Positions 17,869 to 26,492 of a stretch of 64,000 bases of DNA are shown one piece after another. The first letter of the stretch is position 1. Each line of letters opens with the position of its first letter. The translations under genes were made by a program, and so were the position numbers. The notes below the pieces were generated by a model. The model saw only the letters and a program-made list of their open reading frames with translations, made no database searches and was not told the DNA's origin. The stretch comes from Taishania sp965247975 (GTDB lineage: Bacteria > Bacteroidota > Bacteroidia > Flavobacteriales_D > Crocinitomicaceae), in assembly GCA_965247975.1 (NCBI GenBank), contig OZ252050.1, forward strand, positions 2,914,001-2,978,000, read 5' to 3'.

Positions 17869-18007
17869 AAAGCAATTCCAAACTAGGTTAAATTTATAAA
17901 TCAATGCTATGAAATAAGCATAACGAAATAATTTTCGATACAAACATGGATGAAAATAATTTCGTTTTGCGATTCCATATGACCGTTAAAAAACAAATTA
18001 TATACAT

Positions 18008-18340
18008 ATGAAAATCGTTAATCGAGGATTTCTAATCGTTAGTCCAAAACAGCCTTTTTTCGACTGGGCAAATCAGTTTGAAGAAGAACTGTATTTTTCA
18101 GAAGACGATGATGTGGAACCAACAGTCTATTTGATTGATGATGAATTCATTGAAACAGAACCTGTTATTCAACAACAATTCAAAAAGATATTTACCAACG
18201 AATTATCTATGATTACAGAAGATGATTCTGAATATCCGCCAATAACGGAAGAAAATTTCCACGCTTGGTTTTCTGTTGCGGCTGGAACAACTGTTTTGGA
18301 TTGCTTGAAAACCGATTTGGAACAGATGGATCTAGATTGA
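18008..18340 (+). CDS. Conserved-type acidic cytoplasmic protein, unknown function
   Basis: 110 residues, no signal or membrane segment, strongly acidic (EEELYFSEDDDVEP, TEDDSEY). It alternates short strands and helices, and ends with a region around WFSVAAGTTVLDCLKTDLEQM. I do not recognise the family. Codon use and a good start (ATG 18008) support a real gene. It is followed by a heptad repeat/terminator region shared with the convergent peptidase gene. Confidence 0.6.
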   Translation: MKIVNRGFLIVSPKQPFFDWANQFEEELYFSEDDDVEPTVYLIDDEFIETEPVIQQQFKKIFTNELSMITEDDSEYPPITEENFHAWFSVAAGTTVLDCLKTDLEQMDLD

Positions 18341-18343
18341 TTC

Positions 18344-18385
18344 TGAAATTGGAAATTGGACATTAGACAGTAGACAAAAGACTGA
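18344..18385. repeat. Degenerate 7-bp tandem array, site 1
   Basis: Six consecutive 7-bp units (TGAAATT, GGAAATT, GGACATT, AGACAGT, AGACAAA, AGACTGA) sit directly after the stop of the 110-aa gene. The period-7 GGA/AGA signature recurs at three other spacers in the window. Part of the array is used as the left arm of a terminator hairpin. Confidence 0.55.
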
Positions 18386-18424
18386 ATTTGTTATTAAATC
18401 TAGCCTTTTGTATACTGTCTTTTT
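18365..18424 (+). terminator. Terminator between convergent genes
   Basis: AGACAGTAGACAAAAG (18365-18380) pairs with CTTTTGTATACTGTCT (18405-18420) with one mismatch in 16, and a T-run follows on the plus strand. It separates the plus-strand 110-aa gene from the minus-strand peptidase gene, and the stem would also form in the opposite transcript. Confidence 0.7.
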
Positions 18425-18442
18425 AGCGAAGCGGTCTTTTAT

Positions 18443-20530
18443 CTACCTCAATTTCATCCATAAATAACTAAACATCAACGCTTGGTTATAAGCAGTTTGA
18501 TCATTCGTTGAAGAAGCGCCATGCCCACCTTCAATCGTTTCGTAATAATAAATGGGATGTCCTTGCTCGATCATCCGTGCAGCCATTTTTCGCGCGTGAG
18601 CTGGATGTACACGATCATCTTTGGTGGAAGTAACAAAAAGCACTTCTGGATATTCTTTTCCTTCAAACACATTGTGATAAGGCGAATATTTTTGAATGTA
18701 TTCCCATTCTTCTGGAATATCTGGGTTTCCGTATTCTCCCATCCAACTTGCACCAGCCAACATTTTGTTATAACGTTTCATGTCCAAAAGCGGTGCTCCA
18801 ATGATGACAGCATTGAATAAATCTGGACGCTGTGTGGCCACAACTCCTGCCATTAAACCACCATTACTCCAACCAAAAGCACCCATGTGAGCTGGATTTG
18901 TTACATTTCGCATGATCAAATCTTCACACACTGCATAAAAATCATTGTAGGCGTTTTGACGTTTTTCTTTCATTGCCCCTTTGTGCCATTCTGGACCAAA
19001 TTCTCCACCTCCACGAATGCTCGCCACAACGTAAACACCACCTTGTTCTAACCAACCAATTCCATTCGTCGCATTGTAACTCGGTTTTTGGGAAATATTA
19101 AATCCTCCGTAAGCATACACCAGCGTTGGGTTTGAACCATTCATTTTTAAATCTTTTCGGTGCACAATGAAATACGGAATTTTTGTTCCATCCAATGAAG
19201 TCGCTTCGTATTGATTAACAACCAAATTCGATGCATCAAACATGTTTTTCTGGGTTTGTACTACCGATCGATTAACTCCATCAACATAAAACAAAGTGGA
19301 AGGCGTAACATAATTACTGTATTCGTAGAAATAACCTGTTTCTTGGTCACTACCGTCAACCAACGAAATCCGCCCAAATTCTGGAGCCTCTGTTTGTTTT
19401 GAAACCCAAGCGTTGTTCTCCAATTTCATTTCAAAAAGTACGTTTTGTACATTTCTCAAAATGTTGAGCATAAGTCCATTTTTTGTAACCAAAACTCCAC
19501 TGATGCTCGATTTTGCGTCAGGTTCAAAGATCAATTTGACATCCAGTTGTCCTCTTCCACTTGTTAAATCTGCAAGCGGAACGCTTACTAAAGATCCTGC
19601 TTTGAATGCTTTTTTGTCAACATTCCAATCAGAATTCAACGTTAAAATTTGAAGACCTAAATAACTTCCTTCTGCTTCTGCATCGGTCGGAAGGTTAAGT
19701 TGCACAAATTGATTGTTCATGAGCATGAATGTTTCGTGCTCATAAAATGATATTGATTTGCTTAAAAAAATATTCATCTTATCTTTTTGCCATTCCGATC
19801 CAGCCCAAACTCCCATAACAGTATCTGGTTGTGTAAATACAGTTTCCGCCAAATCCAATTTAGTACCTCGTTTCCAACGTTTTGCTATGCGCGGATAACC
19901 AGAAGTCGTAGCTGATTTATCATCAAACACTCGAGTTACGAGCAATTCATCCTTGTTAATCCAAGCTGCACCACCTTTGCTTTGCGGCAAAACGAAACCG
20001 TTTTCAACAAATTTTTTGGTCGTTACGTTAAATTCGCGCATTTCATTCTCATCCGTTCCTCCATCTGAAAGGCTTACCAAACAAATCTCATAATTTGGCT
20101 CCAGCCAATTTGCTCCTTGGAACACCCACATTTTTCCTTCTTGCAAGGAAAGCGCATCTATGTCCAAAACAGTTTCCCATGTGTAATTTCCCGAAAGAAA
20201 ACTTGTTCTCAACGTTCGTCTCCAAATCCCGCGTACATGTGTGTCGTCTTTCCAAAAATTATACACGTATTTCCCTACTGTGCTAGGATAAACAATTTTG
20301 TCTTTGTCATTGTAAACTTCCAAAAATCGGTGTTTTATCTCTGCAAAACCTGGTTGGCTTTCCATTTTCTTGGCTGTCAACTTATTTTGTTCCTTGACCC
20401 ATTCCATCGATTTTCCGCTTTCCACATCTTCGAGCCAGATGTAAGGATCTTCTTGAGCGAAAGCTATTGTGGTTGCGCAAAACAGCACAAAAACGAAAAC
20501 AAGCGATTTAAACATTTTGAAAGTTGTCAT
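18443..20530 (-). CDS. Prolyl oligopeptidase family serine peptidase (S9)
   Basis: The 695-residue enzyme has a signal peptide ending near AFAQ (residue 26), so it acts in the periplasm or outside; ATG 20515 is an alternative start. The N-terminal two thirds form the S9 beta-propeller that gates the active site. The C-terminal hydrolase domain carries the triad: Ser near 555 in GWSNGG, Asp near 638 in TKDDRVHP, His near 670 in EGGHG. Family members cleave short peptides after proline or, in related branches, other residues. The length is normal for the family. It lies alone between a convergent gene and a small lipoprotein gene on the same strand. Confidence 0.93.
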   Translation of the reverse strand: MTTFKMFKSLVFVFVLFCATTIAFAQEDPYIWLEDVESGKSMEWVKEQNKLTAKKMESQPGFAEIKHRFLEVYNDKDKIVYPSTVGKYVYNFWKDDTHVRGIWRRTLRTSFLSGNYTWETVLDIDALSLQEGKMWVFQGANWLEPNYEICLVSLSDGGTDENEMREFNVTTKKFVENGFVLPQSKGGAAWINKDELLVTRVFDDKSATTSGYPRIAKRWKRGTKLDLAETVFTQPDTVMGVWAGSEWQKDKMNIFLSKSISFYEHETFMLMNNQFVQLNLPTDAEAEGSYLGLQILTLNSDWNVDKKAFKAGSLVSVPLADLTSGRGQLDVKLIFEPDAKSSISGVLVTKNGLMLNILRNVQNVLFEMKLENNAWVSKQTEAPEFGRISLVDGSDQETGYFYEYSNYVTPSTLFYVDGVNRSVVQTQKNMFDASNLVVNQYEATSLDGTKIPYFIVHRKDLKMNGSNPTLVYAYGGFNISQKPSYNATNGIGWLEQGGVYVVASIRGGGEFGPEWHKGAMKEKRQNAYNDFYAVCEDLIMRNVTNPAHMGAFGWSNGGLMAGVVATQRPDLFNAVIIGAPLLDMKRYNKMLAGASWMGEYGNPDIPEEWEYIQKYSPYHNVFEGKEYPEVLFVTSTKDDRVHPAHARKMAARMIEQGHPIYYYETIEGGHGASSTNDQTAYNQALMFSYLWMKLR

Positions 20531-20575
20531 TGATTATAATTTTGATGCAATATCGGAAAAAAAAGGGAAATGGAA

Positions 20576-21058
20576 TTATATTTCTGTTTTCAACCAATTT
20601 TTATATTTTTCGATAAAAACACTTGGGTTGTCTTTTATTTTCCATAAAAAATGTTCAATTTCATGATCAAATGGAGGTATGCACTGCTGAATGCCAACAA
20701 CTTGAGCGATAGGAATCCGTTTAATTTTACTCGCTACAATAATTGCTAACTCACCTTTCGTTAAATGGCAACTGTTGTGTGTTGAAAATACTTGTAATTC
20801 CGTTGAATCCAAGAACAGATTACTCAAGTAAGGAAGTATTTCCACTCCACTGTTGATGAGTTTTTGGCCACTAGCGCTTGTTTCAATTTGAGTGCTATTT
20901 TTTATTTCATTCGCTAAGACATTTATAGTTTTGTTCACTTCGTATGCTAATCGAATATCAATGTCAGGCTCAGGTATAGAACGCTCGTTATATGTATGGA
21001 TTTTGTTTTCGCAAGCGAGTAAAATAAAAAGCAAGTTAAAGCCAATAAAATATTTCAT
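20576..21058 (-). CDS. Hypothetical lipoprotein
   Basis: 160 residues with a good lipobox (ILLAC, lipidated Cys16). The mature domain is mostly helical, with cysteines near residues 98 and 125 that could pair, and ends in a basic amphipathic helix. No family was recognised. It lies upstream of the peptidase gene on the same strand with a 45-bp gap, so co-transcription is possible. Confidence 0.55.
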   Translation of the reverse strand: MKYFIGFNLLFILLACENKIHTYNERSIPEPDIDIRLAYEVNKTINVLANEIKNSTQIETSASGQKLINSGVEILPYLSNLFLDSTELQVFSTHNSCHLTKGELAIIVASKIKRIPIAQVVGIQQCIPPFDHEIEHFLWKIKDNPSVFIEKYKNWLKTEI

Positions 21059-21143
21059 AGATCATACGATTAAAATATACTTTGAAAAATAGTGACTATT
21101 TTCAGTTCAACCAACAAGGAGGTGATTCATTTCTAAGCTCCAG

Positions 21144-21905
21144 CTAAAAACTCGCCGTCAACAAATCCAACACTTCAGGTTGCTCGCTGACAGGTTTTGA
21201 GAAAATCAACGTTGTTCCCGAAGAACTATCATAAATTCCATCTGAATGGTCAAAAACAGATTCCGCTGGCGATTCAGAAGATTTTGCTTCGTCCATGGAT
21301 ACTGTTGAAATTTCGTAATATTCCGCACCCGTTGAAACGCTTGAAACCGTTCGAATATTGTTATAAAGATTCACTGCTGGAATTGTTTGCTGATTACTTG
21401 TAATTGCTTCTTCTTTTTCAATTTCAGCTGTTTCTATTTCTTTTGATTTTTGGTCATTTTTAGTTGTCGGAACCAATGAACTATCCCCTTTTGTATCTTG
21501 TTTTTTCGTTTCCAACTTCGCCAATTGATTTTTGGGTGGCAACTGATTTTTCATCAAAAAAGGTACAATTCCCAAAATCAACACAATCATTGCTGCAATT
21601 TGAAATAAAGGTCGTTGGTATAGTTTTTTGTCCCTCGGATAAAGTACCGCCATAATACCTTTTGAAGCTGTAGCCGATGTCTGAGCATACGCTTGAGAAA
21701 CAAATAAATCATCCAATTTTTGTTTTACTTGAGGTTTTGGTGCAGCAGCATTTGCGACGTTCATCGCTTGAACACCTACCAAAACGCTTTTCATTTGAAG
21801 AAATTCATCTTCGTTTGCACAAAATTCAGACAATTCAGACAACTCAACGCTCGATAGTTGGTTGTATTCCTTTTCTTGGATGATATCAAAAATGTCTTTT
21901 TCCAT
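21144..21905 (-). CDS. Putative anti-sigma factor, single-pass membrane protein
   Basis: 253 residues. A cytoplasmic N-terminal helical region (about 1-95, ELSEFCANEDEFLQMK) is followed by one transmembrane helix near 103-118 (IAAMIVLILGIVPFLM). A periplasmic low-complexity tail rich in Lys, Glu, Ser and Thr completes it. It lies 15 bp downstream of an ECF sigma gene on the same strand, the standard place for its antagonist. The N-terminus lacks the zinc-binding HX3CX2C motif, so it is not a ZAS-type anti-sigma. Function is inferred mainly from context. Confidence 0.65.
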   Translation of the reverse strand: MEKDIFDIIQEKEYNQLSSVELSELSEFCANEDEFLQMKSVLVGVQAMNVANAAAPKPQVKQKLDDLFVSQAYAQTSATASKGIMAVLYPRDKKLYQRPLFQIAAMIVLILGIVPFLMKNQLPPKNQLAKLETKKQDTKGDSSLVPTTKNDQKSKEIETAEIEKEEAITSNQQTIPAVNLYNNIRTVSSVSTGAEYYEISTVSMDEAKSSESPAESVFDHSDGIYDSSSGTTLIFSKPVSEQPEVLDLLTASF

Positions 21906-21920
21906 AATCTTTTCTATTTC

Positions 21921-22508
21921 CTATTTTTCAATAGGATTAAATTCTTTTAGTCCTTCTGCCAAATATTTTATAGCATAAAAAATGCGTGACTTCACTGTTC
22001 CTTCGTTGAGTCCAAGTACATCAGCAATTTCTTTGATGGACAAACCATCAATGTGTCGCAAACGAAACGCTTCACTATGTTTTTCATTCAATTCATCCAT
22101 GCGCACATCGAAAACCTCTTTGAATTGGGCATCTTGCACCTCCTCAAACACGTTCACTTTGCTGTCGCTCACAGCATAATGATTGTCGATTCCAGATGTA
22201 GTGTTTTTGCGCACTTCTTGTTTTTTGTATTCGTTTTTACACATGTTATTCGCCACCGAATAAACCCACGTTTTGAAGGATCTCGTTGTGTCGAATGAGT
22301 CTGGTTTTTGAATGATTTTAGCGAATAAATCGTGGACAAAATCCTCCGCTTTTTCGCGATCTTTCCACAACATTCGGGTAAAATAGGCCAATAGCAATTT
22401 AGCATACCTTTGGTACAGCTCGTCAAATGCCCGTTTGTCGCCTTTTGCGATTGCTTGCATTAAAACCTCATCGGGCTCGATGTTATATTCAAGTTTTGCC
22501 AATTGCAT
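21921..22508 (-). CDS. ECF-family RNA polymerase sigma factor
   Basis: ATG 22508 shares its A with the upstream TGA stop (TGATG); an upstream in-frame TTG is less likely. The 195-residue protein shows sigma region 2 (FDELYQRYAKLLLAYFTRML, then DREKAEDFVHDLF), the promoter-melting stretch FKTWVYSVANN, and sigma-70 region 4 near 138-175 (HSEAFRLRHIDGLSIKEIA, LNEGTVKSRIFYA). It directs polymerase to envelope-response promoters, with activity probably held by the membrane protein downstream. The overlap with the upstream exported protein gene suggests a three-gene sensing unit. Confidence 0.92.
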   Translation of the reverse strand: MQLAKLEYNIEPDEVLMQAIAKGDKRAFDELYQRYAKLLLAYFTRMLWKDREKAEDFVHDLFAKIIQKPDSFDTTRSFKTWVYSVANNMCKNEYKKQEVRKNTTSGIDNHYAVSDSKVNVFEEVQDAQFKEVFDVRMDELNEKHSEAFRLRHIDGLSIKEIADVLGLNEGTVKSRIFYAIKYLAEGLKEFNPIEK

Positions 22509-23686
22509 CAATCACTTTTCGTCAATTTCTTAACCAATTCTTGCTTGTTACTATTTTTCGCAACGATTTCAATCGCGTTATTCACTTTATCTAATGATTC
22601 CTTCTCTACTATTTTTCCATAATAATCTTGCAGAATAATCAACATCGGCAAGTAATTGGCAGAAAGTTCTTTTCCTTTGGCTGTCGTTGGATTGTTTATC
22701 AAAACTTTGTCAAATTTCTCGTTCCAGAGAAAATCATTTGTACTGGAATTGTCATACGCATTGGAATGGTATTCAAATAAAAGTCCAGCTGCATACAAAT
22801 TTGCTTTTATTGGGGTCAAATATTCTTTGGGCAATGTCATGGACAAACTCACATTTTTCAATTCATTCAAACGACAAAACTCAGTCAAATAGACTACATC
22901 AATCACCTGAGCATTCGGCAGTTGAAACCCTTTTGCTATCAAATTTTTACGATACGTTTCGCTTTGCAACAAATCCAAGGAAACGATCTGAACATCTTGT
23001 CTTAATTTGCTCTTCAATTGTTTGTAAACACAAGAATAAGTGTCTTCCACCCCATGCGTAATGAGTACGCCATTTTCCGGAACACTTTCCAAAACATCGT
23101 GACTTATCAAAACTGCTTCTTTCCCAATTTTCTCAACACTTACTAATTTTTGCAAATAATTTAGTGCTTGAGATTCGTTTTGCATGATTAAATAATAGGC
23201 TGCAAGTTGTGTTTGAACATCTGTATTTGTAGGCTTCAATTTTTCTGCAGCCGAAAGATGCGAGAACCAGGCCGTGTTGTGATTACCCGATACATACTTG
23301 TAAAAATTGTATTCAAACGATTTCGGATTCAATTTCTCAAGATTTATAACGGTTTCGTTCAACGTTTTTTGCTGGATTGGCGTTGGTGTACGTTGTGTGC
23401 GCATCACGTTCGATTGCATTTCAACTTGTTTAAATTGAGTTTCCAATTGAATTAATTGAAGCGAAGTGGCTTGCGTATCTTTTGCTGAAACTGCCTTTTC
23501 TCGTTTCTGATCAATTTCTTTGAGTTGTTTCGCGTCTTCCTGCTCTGCAGCTGAACTTGGCACAGTAGCTGGAGGAACCGCCATATTTGAATTAGTCGCA
23601 GGAGCTTCCTTCTTGGGCGAATTTTCTTCTTGCGCACTCAAAAGTGAGGCATTTACAAGGAAAAAAATAAATGTAAAATAGCGCAT
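22508..23686 (-). CDS. Exported coiled-coil/TPR-like protein of sigma operon
   Basis: ATG 23686 is chosen over an upstream TTG because it starts a signal peptide (MRYFTFIFFLVNASLLSAQ). The 392-residue protein then has a charged coiled coil (about 50-90, EQEDAKQLKEIDQKREKAV), a TPR-like pair (WFSHLSAAEKLKPTNTDVQ with LIMQNESQALNYLQKL) and a mixed domain with ENGVLITHGVEDTY. The later part has the look of a periplasmic scaffold. Its stop overlaps the sigma-factor start, implying coupled expression, possibly as the signal-sensing or regulated component. Confidence 0.6.
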   Translation of the reverse strand: MRYFTFIFFLVNASLLSAQEENSPKKEAPATNSNMAVPPATVPSSAAEQEDAKQLKEIDQKREKAVSAKDTQATSLQLIQLETQFKQVEMQSNVMRTQRTPTPIQQKTLNETVINLEKLNPKSFEYNFYKYVSGNHNTAWFSHLSAAEKLKPTNTDVQTQLAAYYLIMQNESQALNYLQKLVSVEKIGKEAVLISHDVLESVPENGVLITHGVEDTYSCVYKQLKSKLRQDVQIVSLDLLQSETYRKNLIAKGFQLPNAQVIDVVYLTEFCRLNELKNVSLSMTLPKEYLTPIKANLYAAGLLFEYHSNAYDNSSTNDFLWNEKFDKVLINNPTTAKGKELSANYLPMLIILQDYYGKIVEKESLDKVNNAIEIVAKNSNKQELVKKLTKSD

Positions 23687-23736
23687 GTTTGGTACTTTTT
23701 TCTTCTCTGTACAATTCAAAGGTACAAAGGTTCAAT

Positions 23737-23772
23737 GGAATGATTAATGATGGATGTTGGATATTGGATGAT
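23737..23772. repeat. Degenerate 7-bp tandem array, site 2
   Basis: Units read GAATGAT, TAATGAT, GGATGTT, GGATATT, GGATGAT in strict 7-bp register, within the 105-bp spacer between two minus-strand genes. GGATGTT-GGATATT recurs exactly at 34476-34489 and, on the other strand, at 48213-48226. Confidence 0.55.
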
Positions 23773-23791
23773 CTTGAAATATTAAATAACT

Positions 23792-24874
23792 CTATGCTCT
23801 TATCAACTTTCCGTTTTGATATATCAAAAAGTTCTTGTTCATCAATTTCACTAGTACGGAATTTCCATAGATTTCGTATTCTGAATTGAGCAAATTCGTT
23901 AATTCAACAATTTCACCTTGAATAATTGCTTTCACTCCACCTTGAATCGTAGTGAAAACGACAGTACCATTTTTCATGATGTAATTTTCAATCTTGTAGT
24001 TCGCAATTTCGACTTCTTTATCATCATACGAAACGTACGAAAATCCATTGTTTTCGAAAAGAACTACATCGTCAAGTACATCCCAATTTCCAGGAAATGA
24101 AGACAACATTCTCTTTTCGCCATTTCGATACATCATTAAATTATTATTGATGTCTTCATAGACAATAAACCCGCGACCTGCTTTGTATTTTTTTACCCAT
24201 TGCGTTTCAACATCTACAAAAGTTCCTTTGTCGAATGCAGCAAAAGTTCTTGTCGTTGGATCATTGAAAGCAACGATATCAGTTCCACTTTGGAAATTAA
24301 TATCACCATTCCAAACACCAACTTCGTAGGTATTGCCCTCGTAAAATATACGATAAATATTTCCATTGTCCGCGAATGCAAAAATGTTCTCTCCAATTTT
24401 TGGAGAATTTTGTAAAGCAATTGTACCAGTTGCCGTTTGAATCGGATATTCTTTGCCATTCCAATAACAAGTGATTGAATTGTAACGTGTGTTTTCGTAC
24501 AACATTAAATTATCCTTGAGAATGTAGTTTCCAGCAAAATAGCCAAGTGTTTTCTTTTCTCCATGATCCCAAAGCTGCAAAACCGGTCCATAATTCCACG
24601 CCAGCAAATTATCAGAAATTTTGTATTCCAAATTTACATTCGACAAATCAACGCGATCCTTTCCATCAAAAACGCGCAAGTTTCCTCGAATATCTAAATA
24701 GGCTACAAGATTATCACCTGCTGAATATGACTTAATTTGTTGAAGTTCAATGTATCGCAACTCTCCATCGGTTACTGTTCTGAACCAATTATTAAAATCA
24801 ACGAAAGGCACCACGCCCTGTGCTCCAAGGAATTGAGCAAAAAAGAGACAACAACTAAAAACTGTAAATTTCAT
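23792..24874 (-). CDS. Secreted repeat protein, possible beta-propeller
   Basis: 360 residues with a signal peptide (MKFTVFSCCLFFAQFLGAQ). The mature part repeats a pattern of about 45 residues: two or three short strands ending in a D-N-L/I motif followed by an aromatic residue, such as AGDNLVAYLD, ISDNLLAWNY, LKDNLMLYEN, IGENIFAFAD. Such regular all-beta repeats suggest a seven- or eight-bladed propeller or solenoid. No T9SS sorting domain and no catalytic residues were seen. Function unknown; the gene may be expressed separately from the sigma operon behind it. Confidence 0.6.
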   Translation of the reverse strand: MKFTVFSCCLFFAQFLGAQGVVPFVDFNNWFRTVTDGELRYIELQQIKSYSAGDNLVAYLDIRGNLRVFDGKDRVDLSNVNLEYKISDNLLAWNYGPVLQLWDHGEKKTLGYFAGNYILKDNLMLYENTRYNSITCYWNGKEYPIQTATGTIALQNSPKIGENIFAFADNGNIYRIFYEGNTYEVGVWNGDINFQSGTDIVAFNDPTTRTFAAFDKGTFVDVETQWVKKYKAGRGFIVYEDINNNLMMYRNGEKRMLSSFPGNWDVLDDVVLFENNGFSYVSYDDKEVEIANYKIENYIMKNGTVVFTTIQGGVKAIIQGEIVELTNLLNSEYEIYGNSVLVKLMNKNFLIYQNGKLIRA

Positions 24875-25016
24875 GTATCAAATAAACCAATTATTGCGCC
24901 AAAAAACAAATTCAAATCATGAATTATTACCAATTAACCAATTAAAGCACCATTAATCCCATTTAATTGCTATTGGCACAGATATTCGTTTTATTTGTAA
25001 GATAAAACTTTATTAA

Positions 25017-26486
25017 ATGAAAAAACTAATTTTAGGTGGATTTATTGCCATCTCGTCTTTTCACTCAATGGCTCAAAAGAAAATTGAGTTTGTGGAATAC
25101 GATCTGCCAAACGGGTTGCACGTTATTTTGCACGAAGAGCACGCTACTCCAATTGTCGCTGTAACGATTCTTTACCATGTTGGATCTAAAAATGAAAAAG
25201 TAGATCGCACAGGATTTGCACATTTTTTCGAGCATTTGTTGTTTGAAGGATCAACAAACATTGAACGTGGACAATACGATAAATTTGTCGAAGGAAATGG
25301 TGGTGCGCTGAACGCGAATACTTCTCAAGACCGCACATTCTACTACGAATTGCTACCATCGAATCAATTGGAATTAGGTTTATGGTTAGAAAGTGAGCGA
25401 CTTTTACACGCTAAAGTTGACAACAAAGGTATTGAAACGCAACGCAGTGTAGTAAAAGAAGAAAAACGTCAACGTATTGACAATCAACCATACGCTTCTT
25501 TTATCGGTGAAATTTTTAGTCGCATGTTTAAAGAACATCCATACCATTGGCAACCGATTGGAAGCATGGAGCATTTGGATGCAGCTCAAGAAGAAGATTA
25601 TGTGAATTTTTACAGAACATTTTATGTGCCAAGCAACGCCACGTTATGTATCGCAGGTGATTTTAACTCGGCAGAAGCTAAAGCTTGGATTTTAAAATAT
25701 TTTGGTTCTATCCCAGCTGGTGAAGCAATCAATTTGTACCGCGATTTTGAAAATTTATCTGAAGAGGCTTTCAAAGCAAAATACTCGATTTCAAAATCTG
25801 CGTTTGATGCTAAAAACTTCTTGGCTTCAAAAGACAAACAAGCAGCACAAGTCATTGCAACCGCTTCTAAAAAACCAACAGTAATTCCTCGTCCGAAAAA
25901 GACAACAGAAGAACCAACTGGAGTTATTCGTGATGTTGTTTACGACAATATCCAACTTCCAGCTGTTTTTATGGCTTATCGTTTTCCAGAAGAAACAAAT
26001 CAAGACATGTATGCGCTTCAAATGTTGAACGAAGTATTGTCAGGAGGGACAAGTTCTCGCATTAATAAATCGTTGGTAGAAAAAAATCAACTAGCAACTT
26101 TTGCGTTTTCATTTGCTTATGGTTTGGAAGATGCTGGTCTTGGCATTTTCGCAGCGATTGCAGCAAATGGAGTTCCGTTGGAAAAATTGGAAGCAGCATT
26201 TGACGAGCAAGTGGATTTGATCAAAAACGAACTTATTACCCAAGAAGAATATGAAAAAATCAGAAATCAATTTGAAAATGATTTTATTTCTTCAAATGCT
26301 TCTGTAGCTGGAATTGCTGAGAATTTGGCTAATAGTCACGTATATTTCGGAAGTGCTGATTATGTCAATACAGAGTTGCAAAAATACATGTCGGTTACAA
26401 GAGAAGATATTCAACGTGTAGCTAAAAAATATTTGACGCAAGACAAACGCATTATTCTTCAGTATTTACCAAAAGAACAAAACTAA
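25017..26486 (+). CDS. M16 zinc metallopeptidase, catalytic member
   Basis: The 489-residue protein has a signal peptide (cleavage near SMAQ, residue 20) and the inverted zinc site HFFEH at residues 69-73, where His69, Glu72 and His73 are the ligands and catalytic base of family M16. A downstream glutamate in the following helices completes the site. Two M16-type halves are present, the second (about 300-470) without a zinc motif. M16 enzymes work as clam-shell pairs that digest peptides held inside. The next gene, 6 bp away, encodes the non-catalytic partner. Confidence 0.93.
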   Translation: MKKLILGGFIAISSFHSMAQKKIEFVEYDLPNGLHVILHEEHATPIVAVTILYHVGSKNEKVDRTGFAHFFEHLLFEGSTNIERGQYDKFVEGNGGALNANTSQDRTFYYELLPSNQLELGLWLESERLLHAKVDNKGIETQRSVVKEEKRQRIDNQPYASFIGEIFSRMFKEHPYHWQPIGSMEHLDAAQEEDYVNFYRTFYVPSNATLCIAGDFNSAEAKAWILKYFGSIPAGEAINLYRDFENLSEEAFKAKYSISKSAFDAKNFLASKDKQAAQVIATASKKPTVIPRPKKTTEEPTGVIRDVVYDNIQLPAVFMAYRFPEETNQDMYALQMLNEVLSGGTSSRINKSLVEKNQLATFAFSFAYGLEDAGLGIFAAIAANGVPLEKLEAAFDEQVDLIKNELITQEEYEKIRNQFENDFISSNASVAGIAENLANSHVYFGSADYVNTELQKYMSVTREDIQRVAKKYLTQDKRIILQYLPKEQN

Positions 26487-26492
26487 TTAACG